A DNA stretch of 64,000 nucleotides from Rhizocola hellebori (GCF_016862955.1 NZ_BONY01000003.1:160376-224375); one strand, 5' to 3'. Shown: positions 1-9,269, counted from the stretch's first letter. The notes: generated by a model from the sequence alone, not told the origin. Translations and numbers: made by a program.

Positions 1-1
1 A

Positions 2-1978
2 CCTTCCGTTGACGCTGGGTTTTGGCGGCTAGCTGAACTCTTGAGGGGAGAATTCACGCCGGACCAGTACCTCGCTGTTGTGGCTCGGCTAATTTATCTT
101 CAGGCCCGGCATCCCTCGATGTGGAGGGAGCTCGCCCTGCAATCCTGGGCTGCGCCAAATCAGCACCTGCTTGATGAAGCCTGGCAACAGGTGGTCAGAG
201 AAGAGCCGGGCACCACGCCCTTCACCAGCGGGTCGGTACGACCAGACACACTGCGTTCAGCGATCGACGTCATGGATGAGATACGTCATTCTACGAGAGG
301 CCGTCCCGAGGTTGCTTCGCAGCGACCGCCATCGGCGGAGCTGTTCGTCCAACTCATTGAGCAGCACGCGAAAGCCCAAGGACACAAGTCATCGGAATTC
401 TTTACGCCGCGGGCGATCGTCACACTGGCGATTGACCTGCTATCTCCGTCTTCGTCAACGTCTCGTATTTACGATCCATTCTGCCGAGCGGGTGAGTTTC
501 TAGACGAGGCCGTGGCCCATATGGGGGCAAGAGGTTTCGACTACCAACAGGTTACGGTTCATGGTCAACATGCAAATTATGGTCTCTGCTCGCTCGCACA
601 AATCAATTTACGGCTACACGGCTCCGATCCAACGATCCTCACAGGATACTGGTGGGAGCGGGAAAACGTTCCTCAGCAATACGATATGGTGTTCGCCAAT
701 CCGCCGTTCAATATGAGCCTCCCTATGGGGGCGCTACTTGGCCGTGTGTGGCGCTATGGGGAACCTCCAGCCCACAACGGCAATTTTGCCTGGATGCAGC
801 ATGTCCTTGCTTCACTTCGGCCTGGTGGTCAAGCGGCGGTGGTGATGCCCAACAATGCGAGTATTGCGACCAATCCCAGGGAGCGTGCGATCCGGGCAGC
901 AATGGTGGACGACGGTGTAGTTGAATGCGTCATTGCTTTGCCTCCGCGAATGTTCCCGGGAACAGGTATTCCGGCATGCCTGTGGCTCCTAGGAGCGCCT
1001 TCGGTGCGTCCACATGAGGTGCTGTTCATTGATGCGTCTGACCTCGGTGTGAGTAGCGCGCGCGGCAGCCGTACCTTCACGGAGAAGGAAGCCCGCAAGA
1101 TCGTCGCCGTACGTAAGCAATGGTTGCAAGGTGAATTTGTCAACATTCCGTCTTTCGCCCGCTCGGTATCGCACTCCGAGATACAGCGACACGAGTATGT
1201 GTTGAATCCCTCAAGCTATGTCGAGCCGGAGGAGGTCGGGCGGAATCCTTCGACAGCGCATACGAGGGTTCATGAACTTATGCGAGAGTCGTTAAACCTC
1301 AAGCGACAGATCCGGGATATAGCTGCGCAAGTCGCAGATTTGACCACCTTCCCTAGTAATGAATTGCCGGAAACCTGGCCCACTATCGACCTGGGTCTGC
1401 TCTGCGAGATGAAGGCGGGTCCGTCTGGGAGCCAAGTGCGCGCCGAGAATCGCCTCAGCAACGGTGTGCCTGTGCTCCTTCCCAAGTACCTCCGGGGCGG
1501 CCATATCGTTGGCGACGCTCCTGTGACCGTATCGATCGAGATTGCCGAGAAGTTCGCTGACTACCGGCTGGAAGCAGGCGACGTGGTCTGCACTCGGGTC
1601 GGTGATTTGGGCCGGGTTGCTCGCGTCGACCATGAGCAAGAAGGATGGTTGCTCTCAACAGGGCTTGTCCGACTGCGCTGCGGGGATGATGTCCTGCCGT
1701 CATACCTAGCCCACGCGTTGGCGTCATCGGCGGCTCGCCGATGGATCGAACGCAACGCTAGCGGAACCGTGGTCCCCACTATCGCGCTTCGAGCCCTGGC
1801 ACGACTTCCAGTAGCCATACCGCCTATAGAGCGGCAGGCATCGATAGGCAACGCGTTGGACGCCATCGCCGAGCAGGCGCGTTCCCACGCCAAGCTGGCC
1901 GCCGTTACGGGCTTGCTGGTCAGCATTCTGGGGGACTCACTTGTCCCTGGTCCCGAGAGGTCCACGAGAACCTTCTGA
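2..1978 (+). CDS. N6-adenine DNA methyltransferase fused to one specificity (TRD) domain, 5' end cut by window
   Basis: Type I-like modification subunit (HsdM) with an HsdS-type target-recognition domain on the same chain; methylates adenine using SAM. Counting from the TTG at 41, EFFTP lies near residue 119, the SAM motif DPFCRAGEF at 145-153 and the catalytic NPPF at 220-223. A single TRD-like region starts near residue 447 and ends with a helix containing IPPIERQ. The frame is open back to base 2, and the extra codons read FWRLAELLRGEF, like the usual HsdM N-terminus, so the true start is probably upstream of the window rather than at 41. No endonuclease/helicase subunit follows it. It could be an orphan methylase or part of a system continuing to the left. 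Confidence 0.85.
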   Translation, partial: PSVDAGFWRLAELLRGEFTPDQYLAVVARLIYLQARHPSMWRELALQSWAAPNQHLLDEAWQQVVREEPGTTPFTSGSVRPDTLRSAIDVMDEIRHSTRGRPEVASQRPPSAELFVQLIEQHAKAQGHKSSEFFTPRAIVTLAIDLLSPSSSTSRIYDPFCRAGEFLDEAVAHMGARGFDYQQVTVHGQHANYGLCSLAQINLRLHGSDPTILTGYWWERENVPQQYDMVFANPPFNMSLPMGALLGRVWRYGEPPAHNGNFAWMQHVLASLRPGGQAAVVMPNNASIATNPRERAIRAAMVDDGVVECVIALPPRMFPGTGIPACLWLLGAPSVRPHEVLFIDASDLGVSSARGSRTFTEKEARKIVAVRKQWLQGEFVNIPSFARSVSHSEIQRHEYVLNPSSYVEPEEVGRNPSTAHTRVHELMRESLNLKRQIRDIAAQVADLTTFPSNELPETWPTIDLGLLCEMKAGPSGSQVRAENRLSNGVPVLLPKYLRGGHIVGDAPVTVSIEIAEKFADYRLEAGDVVCTRVGDLGRVARVDHEQEGWLLSTGLVRLRCGDDVLPSYLAHALASSAARRWIERNASGTVVPTIALRALARLPVAIPPIERQASIGNALDAIAEQARSHAKLAAVTGLLVSILGDSLVPGPERSTRTF

Positions 1979-2136
1979 GCCCCATCCCCAGGTACCTGTG
2001 CTCACATGAAGCCCCAAGATCAGGCCCGAACTCCACGCCCGATCCGCACTAACCCTCGACGTCCTCAGGGCGATAGCCGGCCATTTCTTTCCCGCTTTCT
2101 GGCACCAGGGTCAGCGCCACACAAATGAAGGGGGCC

Positions 2137-2601
2137 TTAGGTCCTCGGGTATCGCCGCCGGTCGGCGTGGACCTCGCGGCGAATCATCCGGGTCACGCAT
2201 AGATTCTCGGCCATGGTGAGTGACACGTAGGGCCCGTAATGCTCGATGCCGGTCTCGCCGGCTAACACCTCTTGCTGCGCCGAGCGGAGCAGGGCTCGAA
2301 GCTCGGCGAGGTATATCTCGTCGAGGAAGCATGGGGCGTCCTGCGCTGCGATCAGTGCCGCCTCGATTTCCCACGCACACCTGTCCACCGCGCCCGCCAG
2401 AAACAGGCTGCTTGCGGTCAGGCACCGCGAGTACAGCCGAATCCAGGTCAGCAGATGATGTCTGTCGTCGAGGACCAGAGGCAAAACCTGTTGACCGGTA
2501 TCGACATCGACCCCTTCCGGGTGCAGCCCGCGCGCCACGACCTCCTGGCAGATCTGCAGCGGATCAGTACCTTGCAGCAACACCCTTCCGTCGCGTGGCA
2601 A
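2137..2601 (-). CDS. Protein of unknown function, last gene of a three-gene unit
   Basis: I do not recognise this protein of about 154 residues. The frame is open much further upstream, but that part is antisense-frame noise over the amidohydrolase gene. The likely start is the TTG at 2601, 8 bases past the amidohydrolase stop; a GTG six codons further in (2583) is an alternative. The product is soluble, rich in charged helices, with no signal peptide and no membrane segment. The close spacing suggests that it is co-transcribed with the amidohydrolase and the unknown gene upstream. Confidence 0.55.
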   Translation of the reverse strand: MPRDGRVLLQGTDPLQICQEVVARGLHPEGVDVDTGQQVLPLVLDDRHHLLTWIRLYSRCLTASSLFLAGAVDRCAWEIEAALIAAQDAPCFLDEIYLAELRALLRSAQQEVLAGETGIEHYGPYVSLTMAENLCVTRMIRREVHADRRRYPRT

Positions 2602-2608
2602 CGCCTGA

Positions 2609-3490
2609 TCACCCCCGCCCAAGCAGCCGCAGCAGATTGCCACCGAACAGGTCCGCGAAGTGGGCGGCCTCAACACCGACGATGTCGGCCATAACCGCCA
2701 ACTCGTGCAGCGAGTTCGCGCTGCTCGCATACGGCAGGTCGGAACCGTAGAGAACCCGCAAAGGGCTGATGGTGTCCAACACCTCGAACAGGTCGTAAGC
2801 CCGCACCACCGAAGTCTCAAAATAGATATTTGGGTACGCGGCAAGCACCGCGACCGCCCGCGGCATGTCGATGAAGGTCGAGTGGCCCAGGATCAGGCGC
2901 AGGTCGGGGAGCTCTTGGGCGATCGCGGCCAGCTCTGTGGAGACCGCCCCCGTGCCGTAGCCGGTGTGCACGAGCACCGGTAGGCCGTCGGCCGCCGCTC
3001 GGCCGAACACCTCCCGGGCCGCCGGCGAGCCCAGCGAAAAGTCTTGTGCCCGCGGATGCAGCTTGATCCCGCGGTGACCTCGATCAAGACAGCGCCTGTA
3101 CTCCGGCTCCCATCGCCCATTGGGGTTCAGCCGCATAAACGGGATGAGGCGGTCGGGGGCCTTCTCGTATGCCGCCCAGATCCGCTCATTGGGCACCTGA
3201 AAATCGGCGCCTTGGTCGGGATCGTCGAACGCGAACACCACCGTGCCGTCAACGTGGTACTCATCGAGGTCGCGAAGCAGATCGTCCAGCTCCAGCGAAC
3301 GCCCATCCCGGTCTCGGCCCAGATGCGCATGCGCATCCCACACCGGCGAGGTTTCCACCATCTCGAAAGTGAGCCGCCGCAAATACGCGTATGAGTGCAA
3401 GGGCACGCCAGGCTCGGGCACCACCGAGGTTTCGAAGTAGCGCTCGTAAGGGATCCGGCCCCGCTGCCCCATCCACCCAGTATCGATCAC
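2609..3490 (-). CDS. Amidohydrolase-2 family metal-dependent hydrolase
   Basis: A 293-residue TIM-barrel hydrolase of the amidohydrolase-2 (COG2159/ACMSD-like) family, which hydrolyses or decarboxylates small cyclic or carboxylated substrates with a divalent metal. Visible ligands are the HxH pair in DAHAHLG (H54, H56), the later histidines in LVHTGYG and LGHSTF, and the aspartate in YGSDLP near the C-terminus. No signal peptide, so cytoplasmic. It lies 18 bases after the unknown gene at 3509-4285 and just before the unknown gene at 2137-2601, so the three are probably one transcript. The substrate cannot be told from the sequence. Confidence 0.85.
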   Translation of the reverse strand: MIDTGWMGQRGRIPYERYFETSVVPEPGVPLHSYAYLRRLTFEMVETSPVWDAHAHLGRDRDGRSLELDDLLRDLDEYHVDGTVVFAFDDPDQGADFQVPNERIWAAYEKAPDRLIPFMRLNPNGRWEPEYRRCLDRGHRGIKLHPRAQDFSLGSPAAREVFGRAAADGLPVLVHTGYGTGAVSTELAAIAQELPDLRLILGHSTFIDMPRAVAVLAAYPNIYFETSVVRAYDLFEVLDTISPLRVLYGSDLPYASSANSLHELAVMADIVGVEAAHFADLFGGNLLRLLGRG

Positions 3491-3508
3491 CCCGTCGGCT
3501 CGGTGTCG

Positions 3509-4285
3509 CTAATCTCGAAGGCCGCCTCGCCGGTGGAGATCGTTGAGGCGATCGGTCAGCTCTACGACTGTGTACGGCCCTTCCGGGTACATCGAATCGA
3601 AGACGTCCTGTGCCAGCCGCCTGCGTTCGCCGTACAAAGGCAAAACAAACTCGGAAAAAACACTTTCGGTGCTCCAGCGCTTCTCCCCCCACCACGCGTC
3701 GTCGAACGCGTCGAAGACTCGGCTGAATGGAGGTTCCCGAATGTTCAGTAGCGGCTCAACGAGATTGGCGTCGTCGTGCGGCAGCCCCAGGGCGTCGATC
3801 AGGTAAGGAACCGAATCCCAGGCCGCGTCGCGACCTGACTCGCCACTCAACCACCGTTTGACCTCCGCCAGATCGGCTGTCAGCCCGGCGGCCTCGACCC
3901 ACTCCACCACGTTGGCCATGAGGTGCTCGATGTTGCCTTTGGACGGAGGCAGAACGTGCTCCCAGCCGCATGGGCTGCTTTGCCGCGGCAGGTGGGCGCG
4001 CCACATGCCCCACGACGGCGTCGCCGCCCACACGTCCGCGCAGCCGCCCGCCGACGATATCTGCGCCGTGAGCACAGGCGCGCCGGTGGACTCGGCGAGG
4101 AACTGAACCGCTTGCGGGCCTGGGAACTCCGGCATGGACCCCTTTGGCTGCCAGATGTCGAGCCGCTGCCACCCACCACCGAGAGCGAACAGGTTCCGGG
4201 GCACCCGGCCGAATGCCTCAACACCGCGCTGGCGTACCAGCAGATTGTCCGCGCGCCCGAGCACCAGATTGAAGATCTCCGCCAC
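3509..4285 (-). CDS. Protein of unknown function, first gene of the amidohydrolase unit
   Basis: I do not recognise this 258-residue protein. It has no signal peptide or obvious membrane segment and is unusually rich in tryptophan and acidic residues in its second half (a DDAWWGEKRW stretch near residue 195). It reads into the amidohydrolase gene with an 18-base gap and is divergent from the secreted Kelch gene, with about 200 bases of shared upstream DNA. Codon use looks like that of the neighbours, so it is probably a real gene. Confidence 0.65.
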   Translation of the reverse strand: MAEIFNLVLGRADNLLVRQRGVEAFGRVPRNLFALGGGWQRLDIWQPKGSMPEFPGPQAVQFLAESTGAPVLTAQISSAGGCADVWAATPSWGMWRAHLPRQSSPCGWEHVLPPSKGNIEHLMANVVEWVEAAGLTADLAEVKRWLSGESGRDAAWDSVPYLIDALGLPHDDANLVEPLLNIREPPFSRVFDAFDDAWWGEKRWSTESVFSEFVLPLYGERRRLAQDVFDSMYPEGPYTVVELTDRLNDLHRRGGLRD

Positions 4286-4489
4286 GACCGCGACGATAGT
4301 CGATCCCCGTCAATGCCGCAGCCGCTGCGCGAGCCAGCCAATAGGAAGGCCGAATCGGTCAATTAACAACAAAACAGAATGCAGGTTCGGAACACCCCGT
4401 ATGCTCCGAAAATAGCGGTGTCTGACTGTAACGGGCACCATCACCCGAGCGACCGCCGTGTGATCGCGGATGAGACAGGAGAAGTACGG

Positions 4490-5686
4490 ATGCATCGGAA
4501 TAGCCTTGGGCGCTGGCTTGAACGCGTGGGGTTGGTGGCGTTGCTGGGTGCGATGGGATCGATGTCGGGAGTTGTCCCGGCGTCGGCGGCCAATCCGTGG
4601 ACGGACCCCCCACCGGCCGCGCTGTCCCCGGCCCGAGGAGCGCTGGCGACAGCCACCGCGCCATGCCCCGCAACGCACCGTGTCCTTGACTGTGTTTACG
4701 CCGTCGCCGGGCAGATCGGTGACTCCCCCAATATCTCCGTCGTCGGAACTCTCCAGGCATACAACTGGGTGAGCAACACGTGGACGGATCTGAGCCCGAT
4801 CTCCCCTCGACGCGAACTGGCCGCGGCGGCCGCGCCATGCCCGCTCCAGCAAGGCAATGGTGGTAACAAAACCTGCGTCTACGCGATCGGCGGCCGGGAT
4901 GCCGGCGGCGTGGTGTTGAACACGCTGCAGTCCTACGACCCGGCCAACGACAGCTGGACCCTCCGGACTGTCATGCCCACAGCGCGATACTTCCTGGCGG
5001 CGGCTGCCGCGCCCTGCCCGAGCGTTGCGGCCCGGTCGGGCGATTGGTCGGGTCACACCGCTGAAACCTGCATCTACGCCATCGGCGGCAAGGATGCCAA
5101 TGGTAGTCAGCTGACCGCGGTGGAGGTCTACCACCCGAGGACCGACACCTGGAGCACCGCGGCCGGTTTGCCTGCGGCCCGGGACACGCTGGCGGCAGCC
5201 ACCGCTGAATGCCCATCCGTGCAGAGCCGCGGAGACGGCCAAGCGCACGCCCGGAAGACCTGCGTCTACGCCATCGGCGGCTACAACAATGGCTTCAAGG
5301 ACACCGTGGAGTCCTACGACCCAACCACCGACAGCTGGACGACCCGGCCGGTCATGCCCACAGCCCGCAACGTGCTGGCGGCGGCCGCCGCTCCATGCGC
5401 ACCGGGGCCACGCGCGGGTGGCTCCACCGGAACCTGCATCTACGCCGTGGGTGGCGCCAACGGCGGTGCCGGGCTGCAGACGGCAGAGTCCTACAACCCC
5501 GCCACCGACAGCTGGACGTCCCTGCCCAACATGCCCACGGGCCGGGGTTTCCTGGGTGCGTCGTCTGCGCCGTGCTCGTTCCAGCACTGGGGAACCTGCG
5601 TGTACGCGGTGGGCGGCCTGGAAACCGGCTTCGACACCAGTTCCGCCGTAGCCGCGGTGGAGAGCCTGGAGACCCGGCTTCTGTAG
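4490..5686 (+). CDS. Secreted Kelch-repeat protein
   Basis: A 398-residue exported protein built of Kelch motifs, which fold into a beta-propeller used for binding sugars or proteins. The start chosen is the ATG at 4490, which has an AGGAG ribosome site before it and opens directly onto a signal peptide ending ASA-AN; the frame extends upstream to 4379 without such a signal. About six repeats show the CVYAIGG and YDPxxDSW blades. Each blade also carries a Cys pair (APCP...CVYA), suggesting disulphide-stabilised blades. It ends just before a strong hairpin terminator. A second Kelch protein, a lipoprotein, lies at 20340-21401. Confidence 0.85.
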   Translation: MHRNSLGRWLERVGLVALLGAMGSMSGVVPASAANPWTDPPPAALSPARGALATATAPCPATHRVLDCVYAVAGQIGDSPNISVVGTLQAYNWVSNTWTDLSPISPRRELAAAAAPCPLQQGNGGNKTCVYAIGGRDAGGVVLNTLQSYDPANDSWTLRTVMPTARYFLAAAAAPCPSVAARSGDWSGHTAETCIYAIGGKDANGSQLTAVEVYHPRTDTWSTAAGLPAARDTLAAATAECPSVQSRGDGQAHARKTCVYAIGGYNNGFKDTVESYDPTTDSWTTRPVMPTARNVLAAAAAPCAPGPRAGGSTGTCIYAVGGANGGAGLQTAESYNPATDSWTSLPNMPTGRGFLGASSAPCSFQHWGTCVYAVGGLETGFDTSSAVAAVESLETRLL

Positions 5687-5699
5687 TGACAAATGGCAA

Positions 5700-5734
5700 G
5701 AGCCGGGCTCGCTCCGCATGGAGCAGCCCGGCTC
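5700..5734. terminator. Strong bidirectional hairpin terminator
   Basis: A 10-bp perfect stem (GAGCCGGGCT / AGCCCGGCTC) encloses a further GCTCC/GGAGC stem and a GCAT loop, so the hairpin is continuous apart from one bulge. It is followed on the plus strand by TCTTTT. It sits between the convergent Kelch and GGDEF-EAL genes. Confidence 0.85.
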
Positions 5735-5767
5735 CGGTCTTTTCCACCCTTGACGTCTCTCCGTTGT

Positions 5768-7951
5768 TTAAACGGGGGCGTATGCCGGCTGCTCCTGTAA
5801 GAGACGGTCCAATTCGCCGGGCGACAGCGGCCCGGCGAAATAAAACCCTTGGCAAAGCTGGCATCCGTCCGACTCGACGACCTCACGCTGGCCGGCGGTT
5901 TCCACTCCTTCCGCGATCACCTGCAAGCCAAGACGATGGCCGAGGGTGACAATCACGTCTACGAGCGGAGCGTCCTGCAGCGCCGGGGCTCGCGGTGGCT
6001 CGGCCACGAGTTCCCGGTCGATCTTCAGGATGTCGACGGGCAGGCGGCGCAACTGGCCAAGGGATGAGTAGCCGGCGCCGAAATCATCGAGGGCTATCCG
6101 CACCCCCAACGCCCGCAATGTTTGGAGGACACCGGACAGCTGGGCGATGTCTTGGGCGGCAGCGCTTTCGGTCATTTCCAGGACCAGCAGGCTGGGCGGC
6201 ACACCGTGACGTCGCAGAGTCGCGGCGATCCGGTCTGCGTACCGGGGCGCACGCAGTTCCCGCAGGGAAACGTTCGCTGACATCCAAAGCGTGCGGCCGC
6301 GCCGGTAGGACGCCGCGAGCTCTCGGCAGGTGTGCTCGATCACCCACGCGCCTAGTTCACCGATAAGGCCGGCTTCCTCGGCGATCTGCACAAACTCATC
6401 TGGGCTGATCGCTCCCAGGAGGGGATGCTGCCAGCGCAGCAGGGCCTCGGCACCCACGATGCGGCCCGACGCGAGGTCAACGATCGGCTGATAGGCGAGC
6501 GATAGTTCCTTGCGTTTCCCCGAGCCACGCAAATCGTGCTCGATGACAAGCCGGCGTTGCAGCGTTTTGTCATAGGCCACATCGAATGCCTCGATCCGGC
6601 TTTTGCCCCGCTGTTTAGCCAGGCGCAACGCCAGATCCGCGTTGCGCATCAACTCCTTGGGGCTCTTGGCGGTCACGCTGTCGGCGTAGCCGATACTCGC
6701 TCCTAAGTGGACCGTTACCCCATCCACCTGGTACGGACGGCAGAGTGCGGAAAGCAAGCGCACAGCGGCACGTCCCGCCCTGTCCTGGCTCGCGGAAATC
6801 AATGCCGCGAACTCGTCGCCACCAAGCCGGATCGCCAAGTCGTCCGGTCCCAATGCAGCCTGCAACCGTTTACCGACCTCGACCAGCACCTCGTCGCCGA
6901 CGTCATGCCCATTGAGATCGTTGATATCCTTAAATCCGTCAAGATCAATAACGAGGAGGGTACAGGATGGGCCACCCGCTTGCCGCCGTGCCCTTTCGTC
7001 CAGCGCCTGCCACAGGCGACGCCGGTTTGACAAGGCCGTCAACGGATCGAGATTTGCCATCCGCCAGTACTCGGCTTCGCGCTCGGTGAGCTGAAGCGCA
7101 GATCTTCGCGCTTCGCTAAGCGCCAGCGCGATCCGCAGACCCAACAGGATCGCTAGCGGGATCCCTGTCGTCGCGATGCCTAAATCTAGGCTGTGCATGC
7201 GAACGGCCTGAATGGTAGCGGCCGAGCAGATCGATGCGACCGCGAGGAAGGCTGGGAAGACGCCGAAGGGTGCCAGCGGCCAGGTGCCCGGGCTGGCGTT
7301 TGCGGGGCGCGGAAACCTCGTACCCCAGCCAAGAATGATGCATCCGAGCGCGATGAAGGCAGCCGGCCCGGCAACCCACATGCCCGTCTTTTCCTTGACC
7401 ACAGCGAGGGTGAGAATCGCATCGGCGATGACGATAAGCAGCAATCCCATCGCGACAGTGACATTGCGCGGCCATGGACGGCCCGCCCGCAGCACAGTCA
7501 CCAGACACAGCGCGGTAATCAGGCACACCCCGGCCAACGCCGCGCCGATCAGGCTGCGCTGTTCACCGAGCCGGAAAGGCCCGAATCCATTCATCAGACC
7601 CAGCGTCCAGCACAAGCTGAACACGCCGTCTCCGGCAAGCAGCCCGTCAAGCAGATCCCGGCGCCACCCGCCGCCGGCCGCCGAAGGCTGGGCACGCGAA
7701 AGCAGCGTGGCGACGAGACCAGCACCCGCCGCGAGGCAGGCCGCCAAAACGATCGCAATCGCCATCGGGTGCGGTATCGCCAGAGCTGAGGCGAACGCCG
7801 CGGCAATGACCGGGACGGGAGTCAACGCCAGGCTGGCGGAGACCAGCAGTTCATGGCGTGCCTGCTTGCCAGCCGCGGCGAAGGTGATCCCGGCGGCTGC
7901 GCCGGTCAGGCATATGAGCACACCCCAGCTGGATGCACCATCGAGCAGCAT
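5768..7951 (-). CDS. Membrane-bound GGDEF-EAL cyclic-di-GMP protein
   Basis: Turns over the second messenger c-di-GMP at the membrane. With the ATG at 7951 (GAGG five bases before it) the protein has 727 residues; the frame is open to 8155, but that part overlaps the neighbouring gene. About eight hydrophobic segments fill residues 8-280. A GGDEF domain follows with an intact active site (LGGDEF near 376-381) and no upstream RxxD inhibitory site. The EAL domain is also complete: EAL at 502-504, then EMTES, DDFGAGYSS, KIDREL, IAEGVET and QGFYFAGP. Both cyclase and phosphodiesterase activities are therefore possible. The membrane region is not a family I can name. Confidence 0.9.
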   Translation of the reverse strand: MLLDGASSWGVLICLTGAAAGITFAAAGKQARHELLVSASLALTPVPVIAAAFASALAIPHPMAIAIVLAACLAAGAGLVATLLSRAQPSAAGGGWRRDLLDGLLAGDGVFSLCWTLGLMNGFGPFRLGEQRSLIGAALAGVCLITALCLVTVLRAGRPWPRNVTVAMGLLLIVIADAILTLAVVKEKTGMWVAGPAAFIALGCIILGWGTRFPRPANASPGTWPLAPFGVFPAFLAVASICSAATIQAVRMHSLDLGIATTGIPLAILLGLRIALALSEARRSALQLTEREAEYWRMANLDPLTALSNRRRLWQALDERARRQAGGPSCTLLVIDLDGFKDINDLNGHDVGDEVLVEVGKRLQAALGPDDLAIRLGGDEFAALISASQDRAGRAAVRLLSALCRPYQVDGVTVHLGASIGYADSVTAKSPKELMRNADLALRLAKQRGKSRIEAFDVAYDKTLQRRLVIEHDLRGSGKRKELSLAYQPIVDLASGRIVGAEALLRWQHPLLGAISPDEFVQIAEEAGLIGELGAWVIEHTCRELAASYRRGRTLWMSANVSLRELRAPRYADRIAATLRRHGVPPSLLVLEMTESAAAQDIAQLSGVLQTLRALGVRIALDDFGAGYSSLGQLRRLPVDILKIDRELVAEPPRAPALQDAPLVDVIVTLGHRLGLQVIAEGVETAGQREVVESDGCQLCQGFYFAGPLSPGELDRLLQEQPAYAPV

Positions 7952-8051
7952 GGCCTCGACTGTGCCGGATGCGGCACCGGGGAATCGCACACTGTGTACG
8001 TCATCGGGTCGCCAGCGGTGAAACTCTAGCCCATTGGTGTAATAAACCTTG

Positions 8052-8519
8052 CTAAACCGGTTTCTCGCCCACCCTGGTAAAAGCCATGATCCAGTTGGTT
8101 TCCCAGGTTTCGCCGCCGTCGTTGGAAAAGTCTTGGTGCCAGCGGGCGGCGACATCGGTAATCTCCGACCACAGGAACCTCACCTTGATCGGCCGGCCAT
8201 CCACCTCGTCATCGCCTTCGAACAGGCCAACCCCATCGACGAACCGGCCGGTGACCGGTGGCTGCAGCTTTCCGTCTCTGCTACTCACCCAGTAGATCGC
8301 CCAGTGCCCGGCGGCCGGGTCGAACAACCGGAAGGCCACCCCACGCGTGCCGGTCGAGTGGAAGATGTGCTCCTCGAAGCTTCCCGCGCCAGCGAAGAAC
8401 CCATGCGCCTCACAGGTACTGGAAAACTCAGTCCATTCGGTGCAACCGGTGAAAACCTCCTTGAGCTGCCGGTGCGCGACAGTCCAGGAGCCGTTCTCAA
8501 AGTCGAAGTCTGTGTTCAT
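8052..8519 (-). CDS. DUF1579-like small protein
   Basis: A 155-residue soluble protein beginning DFDFENGSWTV and containing HRQL, resembling the DUF1579 family, small lipocalin-like proteins of unclear function. The ATG at 8519 is chosen because homology begins there and a promoter -10 (TAGGCT) ends 7 bases before it; no Shine-Dalgarno is present, which fits a leaderless transcript. The frame is open to 8825 without signs of coding. The promoter carries a conserved GTCAG palindrome, described separately. The family assignment is from memory of the motif pattern and is moderately secure. Confidence 0.75.
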   Translation of the reverse strand: MNTDFDFENGSWTVAHRQLKEVFTGCTEWTEFSSTCEAHGFFAGAGSFEEHIFHSTGTRGVAFRLFDPAAGHWAIYWVSSRDGKLQPPVTGRFVDGVGLFEGDDEVDGRPIKVRFLWSEITDVAARWHQDFSNDGGETWETNWIMAFTRVGEKPV

Positions 8520-8526
8520 GACCGGC

Positions 8527-8560
8527 AGCCTAAGCCGCCCCCACTGACAGTTCCCGTCAG
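8527..8560 (-). promoter_or_regulatory. Promoter with CTGTCAGTGGG element, palindrome and TAGGCT -10
   Basis: On the minus strand, CTGTCAGTGGG (8540-8550) lies 7 bases before TAGGCT (8527-8532), and the ATG follows 7 bases later. This resembles the actinobacterial RecA-independent DNA-damage promoter consensus (TTGTCAGTGGC-N6-TAGGGT, bound by PafBC, a WYL-domain regulator), with spacing one base longer. The element overlaps an inverted repeat, CTGAC...GTCAG, at 8544-8560. Confidence 0.55.
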
Positions 8561-8634
8561 CGGAGTCATCGCCCCTTGAAGTCGCGGAACAGGAGCGGTG
8601 TCGGATGGCTTCCGGCACCGCTCCCTTTCGCGGG

Positions 8635-9105
8635 CTACGGGGTGTTCCAGTCCTCACAGCTCTTGCCCTGGAAGCTGCCGGAAGCGCCGTTCTTGAGCCA
8701 GGCCCAGGTGGAAACGTAGTTGCAGTAACGCTGGTTGCCACCTGGGTCAGAGAGCCACAGATTGCCGAAGCAGTAACCCACCGTGGGGTAGTAACACGTG
8801 ATCTTGGTCCTGGTGGCGATGCCACCGTCGCGGTAAGCGATGACTGTCATCTCGACCCGGTTGAACATGTAATCCCCGCAGTTGAGGTGGCCGCGGAACT
8901 CGATCCAGCCACCGCTTTCGTGCGGGGTCTCGGTTACCTGGCTGCAGTACCAGCTGATCGGGCCTGGGGCGGCGACCGCCGGTTGAGCCAATATGACAGT
9001 CGGACCGGCGATGAGCACGCCCAGGGCGGCGAGCAGAGTCACCCAACGACGGTGGATCGGCTTGGCGACGGCGCGATGCGAGCGGGCATCGGAGACTTCG
9101 TGCAT
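8635..9105 (-). CDS. Small secreted cysteine-rich protein
   Basis: A 156-residue exported protein of unknown function. The ATG at 9105 is preceded by AAAGGA at a proper distance (an ATG at 9111 lies too close to it). A signal peptide spans roughly residues 1-46 (basic stretch, hydrophobic core LLAALGVLIAGPTVILA, cleavage near AVA-AP). The mature part has six cysteines in WYCSQ, LNCGD, ITCYY, GYCFG, RYCNY and KSCEDW, so three disulphides are likely. Its promoter region is shared with the divergent XRE-NB-ARC-TPR regulator at 9270. Confidence 0.75.
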   Translation of the reverse strand: MHEVSDARSHRAVAKPIHRRWVTLLAALGVLIAGPTVILAQPAVAAPGPISWYCSQVTETPHESGGWIEFRGHLNCGDYMFNRVEMTVIAYRDGGIATRTKITCYYPTVGYCFGNLWLSDPGGNQRYCNYVSTWAWLKNGASGSFQGKSCEDWNTP

Positions 9106-9269
9106 TCTCATTCCTTTGATAGTCAGGTGGCAACAGAGCCCATCGGGCTCCTTGCGGGAGCCTTCTCGTGGCGTCGGGCGCTTTCCAGGAGATTCACCGG
9201 AGATTTGGCGGCGACTATGGCCGTAGCATTCGTCATCGGAGACCCGAGCCATGGCGAAAGGAGGGCTGC

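Noticed and set aside
4310..5719. Minus-strand ORF of 469 codons
   Set aside because: Antisense of the Kelch gene; its repeats simply mirror the Kelch blades.
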